Assembly: GCA_963800505.1 (NCBI GenBank) | Contig: CAWDBL010000017.1 | Span: forward strand, 124,001-188,000 | Length of the DNA: 64,000 nucleotides | Direction of reading: 5' to 3' | From: Fodinibacter sp963800505 | Lineage (GTDB): Bacteria; Actinomycetota; Actinomycetes; Actinomycetales; Dermatophilaceae | Part shown: piece after piece, positions 8,606-17,196 of the stretch | Layout of the letters: each line of letters opens with the position of its first letter | Numbering within the stretch: position 1 is the first letter of the stretch | Translations under genes and position numbers: made by a program | Notes under the pieces: generated by a model | The model's database searches: none | Told to the model about the DNA's origin: nothing | The model's input: the letters and a program-made list of their open reading frames with translations, nothing else

Positions 8606-9296
8606 GGTGCCGTCCGAGGAAGTCCTCGATCCGCGCCCACGCGTCCTTCGCCGACTCCGGCTCGGGGCCGACGCGCATGACCAGGCGGGTCATGGGGGCT
8701 GCGTACCACGGCGAGTGGTCGACCTCGTTGAGGAACGCGTGCCCGGCGGAGGGGTACTCCTTGACGTCGTGCTCGACGCCCCGCTCGGTCAGCGCGGCAT
8801 CGAGGGTGGCGGCGGCGCCGCGCAGGTAGCCGTCTCGGCCGCCGTAGCTGGCGACCACCGGGCAGGCACCGTCGAGGGCGTCGAGGTCGCGCGGCAACGC
8901 ACCGTAGTTGGCGGCCACGGCATCCCACCCGGGCCGGCCGGCCAGCACCAGGGCGAAGCCACCGCCCAGGCAGAACCCGATCACCCCGACCGACCCGCTG
9001 CAGGCGGGGTCGGCGAGCAGCGCCTCGCGCGCCGACTCGAGGTCGTCGAACGCCTGCCCGCTCCCCCGGCGCAGCGCCGTCATCGTCCGCGCCAGGCACA
9101 CGACGCGGCGGCCGCGAGAGAGCAGGTCCGGCGCCAGCACGACGTAGCCCATCTCCGCGAGCCGGTCGGCGTGCTGCTTCATCTCGTCGTCGAGCCCGAA
9201 GACCTCGTGCACCAGCACCAGGGCGGGCCAGGGCCCGTCACCGGCCGGCACCGCCCGGTATGCCCGGAGGTCGCCGACCACGGTCATCTCACCCAT
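8595..9296 (-). CDS. Dienelactone hydrolase family protein
   Basis: A 233-residue alpha/beta hydrolase. The dienelactone hydrolase pattern is complete: VHEVFGL (the Glu that gates the nucleophile), GVIGFCLGGG with nucleophile Cys, YGGRDGY with the acid Asp, and SAGHAFLN with the catalytic His. Family members open dienelactones in chlorocatechol breakdown, but most genomic copies act on unknown lactones or esters. A substrate cannot be assigned. The protein is cytosolic. The neighbours give no pathway, though a ring-cleaving dioxygenase lies 8 kb away. Confidence 0.88.
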   Translation of the reverse strand: MGEMTVVGDLRAYRAVPAGDGPWPALVLVHEVFGLDDEMKQHADRLAEMGYVVLAPDLLSRGRRVVCLARTMTALRRGSGQAFDDLESAREALLADPACSGSVGVIGFCLGGGFALVLAGRPGWDAVAANYGALPRDLDALDGACPVVASYGGRDGYLRGAAATLDAALTERGVEHDVKEYPSAGHAFLNEVDHSPWYAAPMTRLVMRVGPEPESAKDAWARIEDFLGRHLTS

Positions 9297-9337
9297 GGCC
9301 GGACCCTATGCCCTCGGGGTCGGCACCCCCGGGAGGA

Positions 9338-9634
9338 TCAGTGTGACGACCGGGGCTTCTTCTTCGGCGCCGGGCGGGTCGGGTCGTCGGTCACCGGCTC
9401 GACGTGCTCGGGCACCTTCACCGGCCGCAGCTGCGCCCACGCCATGAAGCCGATGCCGACGACGAGGAGCAGGATGCCGGCCACGAGGTTGGCGTTGGAG
9501 CCACCGGTCTTCTCGGTCTCGGGGTCGGCGAACAGACCCATCAGGGTGAGGATCACGCCGTAGATCGTGAGCAGCGCCCCGATGATGTTGCGGATGTCGA
9601 AGATGCCGGCCGTCTTCTTCTCCTGCTGTGCCAT
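9338..9634 (-). CDS. Small two-helix membrane protein paired with symporter
   Basis: A 98-residue protein with two hydrophobic segments (about 16-34 and 49-68) and a Lys/Pro-rich cytosolic tail. I do not recognise a named family. It starts 12 bases after the upstream symporter stop with AGGAG before the ATG, so both are co-transcribed. The other two sodium-solute symporters in this window are also paired with a small membrane protein gene, so an accessory role in assembly or regulation of the transporter is a reasonable inference. Confidence 0.7.
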   Translation of the reverse strand: MAQQEKKTAGIFDIRNIIGALLTIYGVILTLMGLFADPETEKTGGSNANLVAGILLLVVGIGFMAWAQLRPVKVPEHVEPVTDDPTRPAPKKKPRSSH

Positions 9635-9646
9635 GGCTGCTCCTGC

Positions 9647-11437
9647 TCAGAAGAGGATGTTGAGGACGGTGACCATGGCGAGCGACAGCCCTGCGAGCGG
9701 CAGCGTGCGCCGGTACCAGGGGTAGGTGTGCTCGAGCGGGTCCTGGCGGGTCTCCTTCGGTGTCTCCGAGTACACCAGACCGACGAGGTCTTCGGGCTTC
9801 GGGGCCGTGGTGAACAACGAGATGCCGATGGAGAGGACGAGGTCGACGATGAACGCCGCGGAGGCCGCCACGAAGGCCGCTCCCTGACCGCCCAGGGGGA
9901 TCACGCCCAGGCTCGCGGAGCCGAAGGCGTCCTCGCTGAGGAAGGCGACCAGCACGGCCGCCAGGGTGCCCGAGATCAGGCCGATCCAGGCCGCCGTGCC
10001 CGTCATCCGCTTCCAGAACATACCGAGGATGAAGGTGGCGAACAGCGGAGCGTTGAAGAACCCGAACAGGGTCTGCAGGTAGTCCATGATGTTCGAGAAC
10101 GAGCTGGCCAGCAGGGCCGTGAAGATGGCGATGACCGTGGCCCCGACGGTCGCGACCCGCCCGATGCGCAGGTAGTAGTCGTCGCTGCGGTCCTTGCGGA
10201 TGTAGCGCTCCCACAGGTCGTAGCTGAAGACCGTGTTGAACGCCGAGATGTTGGCCGCCATGCCGGCCATGAACGCCGCCAGCAGGCCGGTGATGGCGAG
10301 GCCGAGCAGGCCGTTGGGCAGCAGGTCGCGCATCAGGTAGAGCAGCGAGTCGTTGTAGGCGACCCCCTTGCCGGAGGCGCCTCCCGGCACCGCCTCGCCG
10401 TTCTTCAGCTTGACGATCTCGGGCACCAGGACGGCGGCGATCATGCCCGGGATGATGGTGAGGAAGGGGACGAACATCTTGGGGAACGAGCCGATGACCG
10501 GCGTCTTGCGGGCCGACGCGATCGAGTCGGAGGCCATCGCCCGCTGCACCTCGACGAAGTTGGTCGTCCAGTAGCCGAAGGACAGCACGAAGCCGAGGCC
10601 GAAGACGATGCCGACGACCGACCACACCGGTGAGTCGAAGCCGGTGAGCGCCTGGCCCGGCCAGGAGTTCAGCTGGTCGGTGGCCGAGGGGACCTCGGCC
10701 GCGGCGGGTGCGTTGTCGGCCGCGGCGGTGATCTTCTCCTGCAGGCCGCCCCAGCCGCCGACCCGGTTCAGGCCGATGATCACGAGCGGCAGCAGGGAGG
10801 CGACGATCACGAAGAACTGCAGCACCTCGTTGTAGATGGCCGCGGACAGGCCACCGAGGGTGATGTAGGACAGCACGATGATGGCGGCGACGATCAGGGC
10901 CGACCACAGCGGCCAACCGAGCAGCGCGTGCACGATCGAGCCGAGCAGGTAGAGGTTGACGCCGGCGATGAGCAGCTGGGCCACGGCGAACGAGATCGCG
11001 TTGACCAGGTGCGCCTTGGTGCCGAACCGACGGAACATGAACTCGGGGACCGAGCGCACCTTCGAGCCGTAGTAGAAGGGCATCATCACGACACCGAGGA
11101 AGAGCATCGCCGGGATGGCGCCGATCCAGAAGTAGTGCACCGTCGAGATACCGAGCTGAGCGCCGTTGGCCGACATCCCCATGATCTCGACGGCACCCAG
11201 GTTGGCCGAGATGAAGGCCAGGCCGGTCACCCAGGCGGGCAGCGAGCGGCCCGACAGGAAGAAGTCGAGCGAGTCGGACACCGATTGCCGTGCTATCAGG
11301 CCGATGCCGAGCACGAAGACGAAGTACGTCGCGAGGATGAGGTAGTCGACGGGAGAGGCGTCGATCAGCGTCGCCGTCCTCACCGCCGCCGGAAGGCCCT
11401 CCGTCACGGTCTGCGCCAGTCCCACCACTGCGACCAC
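9647..11437 (-). CDS. Sodium:solute symporter (SSS family, SGLT-like)
   Basis: A 596-residue transporter with about 14 hydrophobic segments. SSS hallmarks are RSLPAWVTGLAFISANLGAVEIMGMSANGAQ around TM1-2, the long hydrophobic core and the GLLAAFMAGMAANISAFNTVFSYDLWERY region, which matches the SGLT/vSGLT subgroup. These carriers import sugars, inositol or related solutes with sodium; the exact substrate is not readable. The GTG start is preceded by GGAGG at five bases. It is followed by a small membrane protein gene in the same operon. It differs from the two acetate-type SSS genes at 40-47 kb. Confidence 0.87.
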   Translation of the reverse strand: MVAVVGLAQTVTEGLPAAVRTATLIDASPVDYLILATYFVFVLGIGLIARQSVSDSLDFFLSGRSLPAWVTGLAFISANLGAVEIMGMSANGAQLGISTVHYFWIGAIPAMLFLGVVMMPFYYGSKVRSVPEFMFRRFGTKAHLVNAISFAVAQLLIAGVNLYLLGSIVHALLGWPLWSALIVAAIIVLSYITLGGLSAAIYNEVLQFFVIVASLLPLVIIGLNRVGGWGGLQEKITAAADNAPAAAEVPSATDQLNSWPGQALTGFDSPVWSVVGIVFGLGFVLSFGYWTTNFVEVQRAMASDSIASARKTPVIGSFPKMFVPFLTIIPGMIAAVLVPEIVKLKNGEAVPGGASGKGVAYNDSLLYLMRDLLPNGLLGLAITGLLAAFMAGMAANISAFNTVFSYDLWERYIRKDRSDDYYLRIGRVATVGATVIAIFTALLASSFSNIMDYLQTLFGFFNAPLFATFILGMFWKRMTGTAAWIGLISGTLAAVLVAFLSEDAFGSASLGVIPLGGQGAAFVAASAAFIVDLVLSIGISLFTTAPKPEDLVGLVYSETPKETRQDPLEHTYPWYRRTLPLAGLSLAMVTVLNILF

Positions 11438-11509
11438 CCGTCCTCCACACCGAGGCAGTCACCACCCCCACGGTGGCAACGTGGTCACGCTAGTGGAGGT
11501 GGTGCCGCC

Positions 11510-13552
11510 TCACCGCCCGAGCGGACGCACGAGTTCTGGGACTCCTCCAACGGCATCCGGCGTCTCGTCGAGGTCGGTCACGGCGCCCTGGAACTGCGCG
11601 GCGTAGAGCTTGGCGAAAGCGCCTCCGGCAGCGAGCAGCTCGGCGTGCGAACCCCGCTCGACGATGCGTCCCTCCTCCATGACGAGGATGAGGTCGGCAT
11701 CGCGGATCGTGGAGAGCCGGTGCGCGATGACGAAGCTCGTGCGGTCGCTGCGCAGCGCTGACATGGCGTGCTGAACCAGCAGCTCGGTGCGGGTGTCGAC
11801 CGAGCTCGTCGCCTCGTCGAGGATGAGCAGGCTCGGCGCCGCGAGGAACGCCCTGGCGATGGTGATGAGCTGGCGCTCGCCGGCGCTGATGTTGTCGGCC
11901 TCGGCGTTGAGCACCGTGTCGTAGCCGTCGGGCAGCGAGTGCACGAAGCGGTCGACGTAGGTCGCCCGCGCCGCCTCGAGCACCTCCTCGTCGGTGGCTC
12001 CGGGCCGGCCGTAGGCGATGTTCTCGCGGATGGTGCCGCCGAACAGCCAGGTGTCCTGCAGCACCATGCCGATGCGTGAGCGCAGGTCGTGCCGGGTGAG
12101 CTGGGTGATGTCGACGCCGTCGAGGGTGATCCGGCCGCCCTTGAGCTCGTAGAACCGCAGCACCAGGTTGACCAGGGTGGTCTTGCCGGCGCCGGTCGGC
12201 CCGACGATGGCGACGGTCTCGCCGGGCTCGACCATGAGGTCGAGGTGCTCGATGAGCGGGGTGTCGTCGCGGTAGGAGAACGTGACGTCCTCGAACGCGA
12301 CCCGGCCGCGGGGGTCGGCGATGGTGGCGGGATGCTCGGTGTCGGGCTCCTGCTCCGGGGCGTCGAGCACCGCGAACACCCGCTCGGCGGAGGCGACCCC
12401 GCTCTGCATGAGGTTCGCCATCGACGCCACCTGGGTGAGCGGCTGGGTGAACTGCCGCGAGTACTGGATGAACGCCTGCACGTCGCCCAGGCTCATCGTG
12501 CCGGAGGCGACCCGCAGCCCGCCGACGACGGCGATGATGACGTAGTTGAGGTTCCCGATGAACATCATCGTGGGCATGATGATGCCGCTGATGAACTGGG
12601 CCCGGAAACTCGCGTGGTAGAGCGCGTCGTTCCGCTCGGCGAAGAGCCGGTCGGCCTCCTGCTGGCGGCCGAAGACCTTGACCAGCTCGTGGCCGGTGTA
12701 GGTCTCCTCCACCACGCCGTTGACCTCGCCGGTGCTCTTCCACTGCTGCACGAAGTGCTTCTGGCTGCGCTTGCCGATCATCGCCGTGACGACCATCGTG
12801 ACCGGGATCGTCACCAGGGCGAGCACCGCCAGCAGCGGCGAGATCCAGATCATCATGGCGATCATGGCCACGACGGTGAGCAGCGAGGTGAGCAGCTGAC
12901 TCAGGGTCTGCTGCAGGCTCTGGGCGACGTTGTCGATGTCGTTGGTGACCCGGCTGAGCAGCTCGCCGCGCGGCTGTTGGTCGAAGTAAGGCAGGGCGAG
13001 GCGGTTCAGCTTGTCCTCGACGGCCCGGCGCAGCCGGTAGATGGTGCGGTTGACGGCGATGGTGAGCATCCGGCCCTGTATCCACTGCAGCAGCGCCGCC
13101 ACCACGTAGAGGCCGAGCACGAACAGCAGGATGCGGGCGAGCGCGGTGAAGTCGATGCCCTGCCCGGGCACCACGTGCTGCATCGCGCCGAGCATGTCGG
13201 CGAGGTTGTCCTGGCCGTCGGCTCGCAGCGCGTCGGCTGCCTGCTGCTGGGTGACGCCGGCGGGGATCTGCGCGCCGAAGACGCCGGCGAAGATCAGGTC
13301 GGTGGCACCGCCGAGGATCTTGGGGCCGATCGCGCTGAGCGTGACGCTGGCCACCGCGAGCACGATGGTGGTCCACACGACGAACCGCTCCGGGTGCAGC
13401 AGGCCCAACAGCCGCTTCGCGGACGGGACGAAGTCCTGCGACTTCTCGGTGGGCACCCCGATCTGCATGTGGGGGGGGCCGCCGCGGCGGGTGGCAGCCG
13501 GGCCACGGCGCAGCTCGGCGGCCTTCTCCTCCTCGGTCTTGAGCTCGCTCAC
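11510..13552 (-). CDS. ABC exporter half-transporter, canonical Walker B subunit
   Basis: A 680-residue type I ABC exporter: an N-terminal membrane domain with six helices and a C-terminal ATPase. Walker A is GPTGAGKTT and Walker B LLILDEATSSVD with catalytic Glu present; the signature ISAGERQLITIARA is degenerate (usual LSGGQ), followed by IAHRLSTI with the switch His. With the partner it should form a heterodimer having one active and one degenerate ATP site, as in TM287/288 or BmrCD. A GTG start overlaps the partner's stop (GTGA). The N-terminus has an unusual charged extension of about 35 residues. Probable role is export of a drug or lipid; substrate unknown. Confidence 0.92.
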   Translation of the reverse strand: MSELKTEEEKAAELRRGPAATRRGGPPHMQIGVPTEKSQDFVPSAKRLLGLLHPERFVVWTTIVLAVASVTLSAIGPKILGGATDLIFAGVFGAQIPAGVTQQQAADALRADGQDNLADMLGAMQHVVPGQGIDFTALARILLFVLGLYVVAALLQWIQGRMLTIAVNRTIYRLRRAVEDKLNRLALPYFDQQPRGELLSRVTNDIDNVAQSLQQTLSQLLTSLLTVVAMIAMMIWISPLLAVLALVTIPVTMVVTAMIGKRSQKHFVQQWKSTGEVNGVVEETYTGHELVKVFGRQQEADRLFAERNDALYHASFRAQFISGIIMPTMMFIGNLNYVIIAVVGGLRVASGTMSLGDVQAFIQYSRQFTQPLTQVASMANLMQSGVASAERVFAVLDAPEQEPDTEHPATIADPRGRVAFEDVTFSYRDDTPLIEHLDLMVEPGETVAIVGPTGAGKTTLVNLVLRFYELKGGRITLDGVDITQLTRHDLRSRIGMVLQDTWLFGGTIRENIAYGRPGATDEEVLEAARATYVDRFVHSLPDGYDTVLNAEADNISAGERQLITIARAFLAAPSLLILDEATSSVDTRTELLVQHAMSALRSDRTSFVIAHRLSTIRDADLILVMEEGRIVERGSHAELLAAGGAFAKLYAAQFQGAVTDLDETPDAVGGVPELVRPLGR

Positions 13553-15282
13553 GCCGCCTCCTCCATCGCCTGCTGGCTCTGCACGATCTCGACGTATGTG
13601 GGACAGCTGTCGATCAGCTCCGCGTGCGTTCCTTGGCCCACGACCTGGCCGTCGTCGAGCACGACGATCCGGTCGGCGTGGATGATGCTCGAGACCCGTT
13701 GCGCGACCACGATGACCACGGCATCCCTCGTCACCGGCCGCATGGCGGCCCGCAGCCGCGCGTCGGTGGCGACGTCGAGCGCCGAGAACGCGTCGTCGAA
13801 CAGGTAGATGCCGGCCTTGCTCACCAGGGCCCGCGCGATGGCCAGCCGTTGGCGCTGGCCGCCGCTGACGTTGGTGCCGCCCTGGGCGATCGGTGACTCC
13901 AGGCCGTCGGGCATGGCGCGCACGAAGTCGTCGGCCTGGGCCACGGTGAGGGCCTGCCAGAGCTCGTCGTCGGTGGCGTCGGGGTCGCCGTAGCGCAGGT
14001 TGGACGCCACCGTGCCGGTGAAGAGGTAGGGCCGTTGAGGGACCAGGCCGATGTGCGACCAGAGGTCCTCGGGGTCGGCTTCGCGAACGTCGACACCGCC
14101 GACGAGGACCTGACCCTCGGTGACGTCGTGCAGCCGCGGGATCAGGCCCACCAGCGTGGTCTTGCCGGAGCCGGTGGAGCCCACGATCGCCGTCGTGGTG
14201 CCGGGCTCGGCGCGCATCGACACCTCGCGCAGCACCGGCGACTCGGCCCCGGGGTAGGAGAAGGTGGCGCCGCGCAGCTCGACGGTCACCGGGCCGGGCG
14301 GGATCACCTGCGGGTCGGCGGGGGCGTGCACGGAGCTCTCGGTGTCGAGCACCTCCTGGATGCGCCCGGCCGAGACGGTGGCCCGCGGGATCATCATCGC
14401 CATGAAGGTCGCCATCATCACCGACATCAGGATCTGGATCAGGTAGGACATGAACGCGGTGAGCGAGCCGATCTCCATCTGCCCGCTGTCGATGCGGTGG
14501 GCGCCGAACCACAGCACCGCCACCGTCGAGGCGTTGAAGATGACCATGACGACGGGGAACGCGAGCGCCATCAGCTTGCCGACGGCGAGCGCGGTGCCCG
14601 TGTAGGTGCGGTTGGCCACCGCGAAGCGCTCGCGCTCGACGTCCTCGCGCACGAACGCCCGCACCACGCGCAGGCCGGTGATCTGCTCGCGCAGGATGCG
14701 GTTCACCGAGTCGACGGCCGTCTGCATCGAGCGGAAGTGCGGCACCATCCGCGAGATGATCAGGCCGATCGCCACACCCAGGGCCGGCACCGCGACGGCG
14801 ACCAGCCAGGCCAGGCCGAGGTCCTCGCGCAGGGCCATGAAGATGCCGCCGACCATCATGATCGGCGCCGACACCATGATCGCCAGGAACATGTAGGTGA
14901 CGGTCTGCACCTGGGTCACGTCGTTGGTGCTGCGGCTGATCAGGGTCGGAGCACCGAAGCGGGAGAGCTCCTGGGCCGAGAACTGGCCGACGCGACGGAA
15001 GACCGACGAGCGCACCTCGCGGCCGAGCGAGGCCGACGTCTGCGCGCCGATCCGGGTGGCCCCGATGGTGGCGATGATCTGCACGAACGAGACGGCGAGC
15101 ATGAGCATGCCGGTGCGCAGGATGAAGGTGGTGTTGCCCACCGCCACGCCCTCGTCGATGATCCGGCCGTTGAGGCTGGGCAGGTAGAGGGAGGCGAGCG
15201 TCGCCACGAGCTGGAGCACGAGGAGCACACCCAGCAGCGCGGCGTACGGGGTGAGGTAGGTGCGGATCAGTCGGTACAGCAT
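13549..15282 (-). CDS. ABC exporter half-transporter, degenerate Walker B subunit
   Basis: A 577-residue type I ABC exporter subunit. Six helices are followed by an ATPase with Walker A GSTGSGKTT, a canonical signature NVSGGQRQRLAIARAL and Walker B IYLFDDAFSALD, where Asp replaces the catalytic Glu; the switch region is VAQRVSSI with Gln instead of His. These substitutions mark the non-catalytic half of an asymmetric heterodimer, complementary to the downstream gene with its degenerate signature. It lies three bases after the TetR gene and overlaps the second subunit, so the three form one operon controlled by TetR. Confidence 0.92.
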   Translation of the reverse strand: MLYRLIRTYLTPYAALLGVLLVLQLVATLASLYLPSLNGRIIDEGVAVGNTTFILRTGMLMLAVSFVQIIATIGATRIGAQTSASLGREVRSSVFRRVGQFSAQELSRFGAPTLISRSTNDVTQVQTVTYMFLAIMVSAPIMMVGGIFMALREDLGLAWLVAVAVPALGVAIGLIISRMVPHFRSMQTAVDSVNRILREQITGLRVVRAFVREDVERERFAVANRTYTGTALAVGKLMALAFPVVMVIFNASTVAVLWFGAHRIDSGQMEIGSLTAFMSYLIQILMSVMMATFMAMMIPRATVSAGRIQEVLDTESSVHAPADPQVIPPGPVTVELRGATFSYPGAESPVLREVSMRAEPGTTTAIVGSTGSGKTTLVGLIPRLHDVTEGQVLVGGVDVREADPEDLWSHIGLVPQRPYLFTGTVASNLRYGDPDATDDELWQALTVAQADDFVRAMPDGLESPIAQGGTNVSGGQRQRLAIARALVSKAGIYLFDDAFSALDVATDARLRAAMRPVTRDAVVIVVAQRVSSIIHADRIVVLDDGQVVGQGTHAELIDSCPTYVEIVQSQQAMEEAA

Positions 15283-15285
15283 CAG

Positions 15286-15870
15286 TCAGGACCTCCGGGT
15301 GCCGTCGAGGACGACGGAGACGATCTCGTCCGGTGTCATCGACCGGACGGGGAGCATGGGGTGGGCGCTCGCGAGCGTGAGGTGGGCCAGGATGTTGACG
15401 ACGTCCTGCGGGGGCAGGCGCAGCGATGCGGCATCCGTACCGATGAGGTCGAGGAAGGCTGCGTCGACGGCCGGGTCGCTCATCGGCTGCCGATTTGGTC
15501 GGCCGCCGGTGTGCGGGGGTGGCACGCCCCCGCCCCGGTGCAGCGCGCTGACGACGCTGATGATCCGCTCGACCCAGGTCTGCATCACCCCGACGGCCGC
15601 GACGAGCCGGTCGTCGAGCGGCAGGTCGGCGTCGATCCCCCGCAGTGACGCCACGACACCGGTCGTGTCGAACACCGCTGTGGCGCAGGCCTGCACGAGC
15701 TCGTCCTTGGTGCCGAAAGCGCGGAACACGGTGCCCTCGGCGATGCCGGCGGCCTCGGCCACCTGCTTGGTCGTCACGCCGACGCCGTGCTCGCGCAGCA
15801 GCGGGATGGTCACCGCGACGAGCGAGGCACGGCGGTCCTCAGGGCTGAGAGCGGGAGCACGGGGAGTCAC
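15286..15870 (-). CDS. TetR-family transcriptional repressor
   Basis: A 194-residue regulator with an N-terminal TetR helix-turn-helix: VTTKQVAEAAGIAEGTVFRAFGTKDELVQA at about 32-61. The C-terminal part is a helical ligand-binding domain with a Pro/Gly-rich insertion near 112-128. The start is a GTG. It is the first gene of an operon with both ABC exporter subunits, and a near-perfect 20-bp palindrome lies 13 bases upstream of its start. The simplest model is autorepression relieved when the exported compound, or a related ligand, binds. Confidence 0.92.
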   Translation of the reverse strand: MTPRAPALSPEDRRASLVAVTIPLLREHGVGVTTKQVAEAAGIAEGTVFRAFGTKDELVQACATAVFDTTGVVASLRGIDADLPLDDRLVAAVGVMQTWVERIISVVSALHRGGGVPPPHTGGRPNRQPMSDPAVDAAFLDLIGTDAASLRLPPQDVVNILAHLTLASAHPMLPVRSMTPDEIVSVVLDGTRRS

Positions 15871-15883
15871 CGCACCACTCTAA

Positions 15884-15903
15884 GTGAGTGAGCACTCACT
15901 CAC
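15884..15903. promoter_or_regulatory. TetR operator palindrome
   Basis: Arms GTGAGTGAG and CTCACTCAC (9 bp, perfect) around a 2-base centre, just upstream of the tetR-ABC operon. Size, symmetry and location fit a TetR-family operator that overlaps the operon promoter. Confidence 0.8.
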
Positions 15904-15950
15904 AAGTGGATTACTTCTCGGGGTTCCTCCGCCGCGGCGTGACCCAGACC

Positions 15951-16090
15951 GTCCCCAGATCGACCAATAGGTCACACCAGGGACACCCGCACCCCCGGGC
16001 AGCGTCCCCAGATCGACCAATAGGTCACACCAGGGACACCCGCACCCCCGGGCAGCGTCCCCAGATCGACCAATAGGTCACAGCGGGGAC
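15951..16090 (+). repeat. Left array of three 34-nt palindromic repeats
   Basis: Units at 15951-15984, 16004-16037 and 16057-16090. Each has outer arms GTCCC/GGGAC and the core GATCGACCAATAGGTCACA, which holds an inner GACC-AATA-GGTC hairpin. The two 19-nt spacers are identical to each other, so the 53-nt period is a tandem duplication. Confidence 0.92.
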
Positions 16091-16122
16091 GCACCGACCT
16101 GCTTGCCGCCCGTCTCCCAGGA

Positions 16123-17055
16123 TCAGGCGGCCGCCGTCAGCACTCGGAAATGGCGGCGCCAGTCGTCCGACAGGACTGCCGGGACCGGGATTCCCTTCTC
16201 ACGCAGCTCGGTCGTCAGTCGCTCGAGGAGAAGCTCGGTCTGCTCGTACAGATCCTCTGCATGGACGACGACGAACGTCCAGCCGTCGTCGTCGCTGAGC
16301 TCGGTGCGCCGCGCTTCATCGTGTTCTCGCTGCTCGTCCGTGTCGTGCCACCGACCGTCGTACTCGATGGCGAGTCGCACCTCCTCGAAGCCGAGGTCGA
16401 TGCGGTACCTGAGCTCTCCGTCGGCGTCGTAGATCCGAATGTCGACCTGTGGTTCAGGTAAACCGGCCAGCACCATCAGCAGGCGGAGGGCTGTCTCGGG
16501 CACGGAGTCGACCCGCTCTCGCACCAGGCGTGCACCGCGGAGGGCTTCGTCGCGACACTGGCCGGGCCAGGCATCCGCGTAATGAATGAGCTCGGTCGGT
16601 GTGCACCGACCCTTCTTGACGAACCGGTCGCCGAGGGCCACCAGGTCGACCAGCCCGAGGTACCTGGCCAGATGGCAGAACGTTTGACCTGGTGATGTCA
16701 CGGGGAGCCCATGCCTACGCTTGATGTCCAGACGATGCCGGAACCGATGCGGCTTGACTCCGCGGAGCCGAAACCGTACGTCCCTCATGAACGAGATGTG
16801 CACCCAGTCGCTGTCTGGGACCACTCCGCCCCACAGGCGTGCCGCAGTCCAATGGCTGACCACGCCTCCTTCGGGACAGACGAGAAGGGCTGCGCGGGCT
16901 CGCACCACCACGGTGTCTGGGATGCGGGCATCGATGATCACACCGGTGAACACGGTGCGGAACTCGCGGCTCTTCAGGCGCCGCTCCGAGACACCGAGGA
17001 CCTTGGCCTCGCTGCGCAGGAACGGGCCTGGAATGGGAGCGGTGTCGTCCGGCAT
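16123..17055 (-). CDS. DUF559/AbiEi-like protein with Vsr-type nuclease-like C-terminus (cassette A)
   Basis: A 310-residue cytosolic protein. Its middle resembles the AbiEi/type IV antitoxin-like region of many actinobacterial proteins (about 60-180). The C-terminus looks like the DUF559/Vsr restriction-endonuclease fold: IDLGFEEVRLAIEYDGRWH (about 219-237) offers Asp220, Glu231, Asp233 and His237, followed by R-rich EARRTEL and a GWTFVVVHAEDLY strand. No partner toxin gene lies next to it. The family is highly multi-copy in Micrococcales and its function is not established. The ATG is 35 bases after the motif CCTGTGGATGACGCC, exactly as in the second copy near 60 kb. Catalysis is inferred from residues only. 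Confidence 0.8.
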   Translation of the reverse strand: MPDDTAPIPGPFLRSEAKVLGVSERRLKSREFRTVFTGVIIDARIPDTVVVRARAALLVCPEGGVVSHWTAARLWGGVVPDSDWVHISFMRDVRFRLRGVKPHRFRHRLDIKRRHGLPVTSPGQTFCHLARYLGLVDLVALGDRFVKKGRCTPTELIHYADAWPGQCRDEALRGARLVRERVDSVPETALRLLMVLAGLPEPQVDIRIYDADGELRYRIDLGFEEVRLAIEYDGRWHDTDEQREHDEARRTELSDDDGWTFVVVHAEDLYEQTELLLERLTTELREKGIPVPAVLSDDWRRHFRVLTAAA

Positions 17056-17090
17056 CCAGCAAGGGTGGCACCGATGGCGAAACCGCCACG

Positions 17091-17105
17091 GGCGTCATCC
17101 ACAGG
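17091..17105 (-). promoter_or_regulatory. Motif CCTGTGGATGACGCC upstream of cassette A gene
   Basis: On the minus strand, 35 bases before the gene A start codon. The same 15 bases occur 35 bases before the cassette B gene. It is likely a promoter or element-specific control site; its role is unproven. Confidence 0.5.
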
Positions 17106-17106
17106 T

Positions 17107-17184
17107 GTCCCTGCTGTGACCTATTGGTCGATCTCAGGACAGGACCTGCCGTCCCTGCTGTGACCTATTGGTCGATCTCAGGAC
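17107..17184 (-). repeat. Right array of two 34-nt palindromic repeats (inverted)
   Basis: Units at 17107-17140 and 17151-17184, both in reverse orientation to the left array, with outer arms GTCC/GGAC and the same 19-nt core. They are separated by a 10-nt spacer unlike the left spacers. Confidence 0.92.
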
Positions 17185-17196
17185 AGCGTCGGGTAC

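Larger units (their letters stand above)
15951..17184. mobile_element. Cassette A: DUF559/AbiEi-like gene between inverted hairpin-repeat arrays
   Basis: The single gene inside is flanked by three copies of a 34-nt imperfect palindrome on the left and two copies in inverted orientation on the right. No transposase is recognised and no target-site duplication was found by eye. The arrangement resembles REP-type palindromes around a RAYT gene, or a non-autonomous element with terminal inverted repeats. Mobility is inferred, not shown. Confidence 0.45.

Noticed and set aside
15951..16090. Regular 34-nt repeats with 19-nt spacers as a CRISPR array
   Set aside because: The spacers are identical to each other, the copies are few and inverted across the gene, and no cas genes are near.
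16123..17055. Two-gene AbiE toxin-antitoxin system
   Set aside because: No AbiEii nucleotidyltransferase gene is beside either DUF559/AbiEi-like gene, so only the single gene can be claimed.
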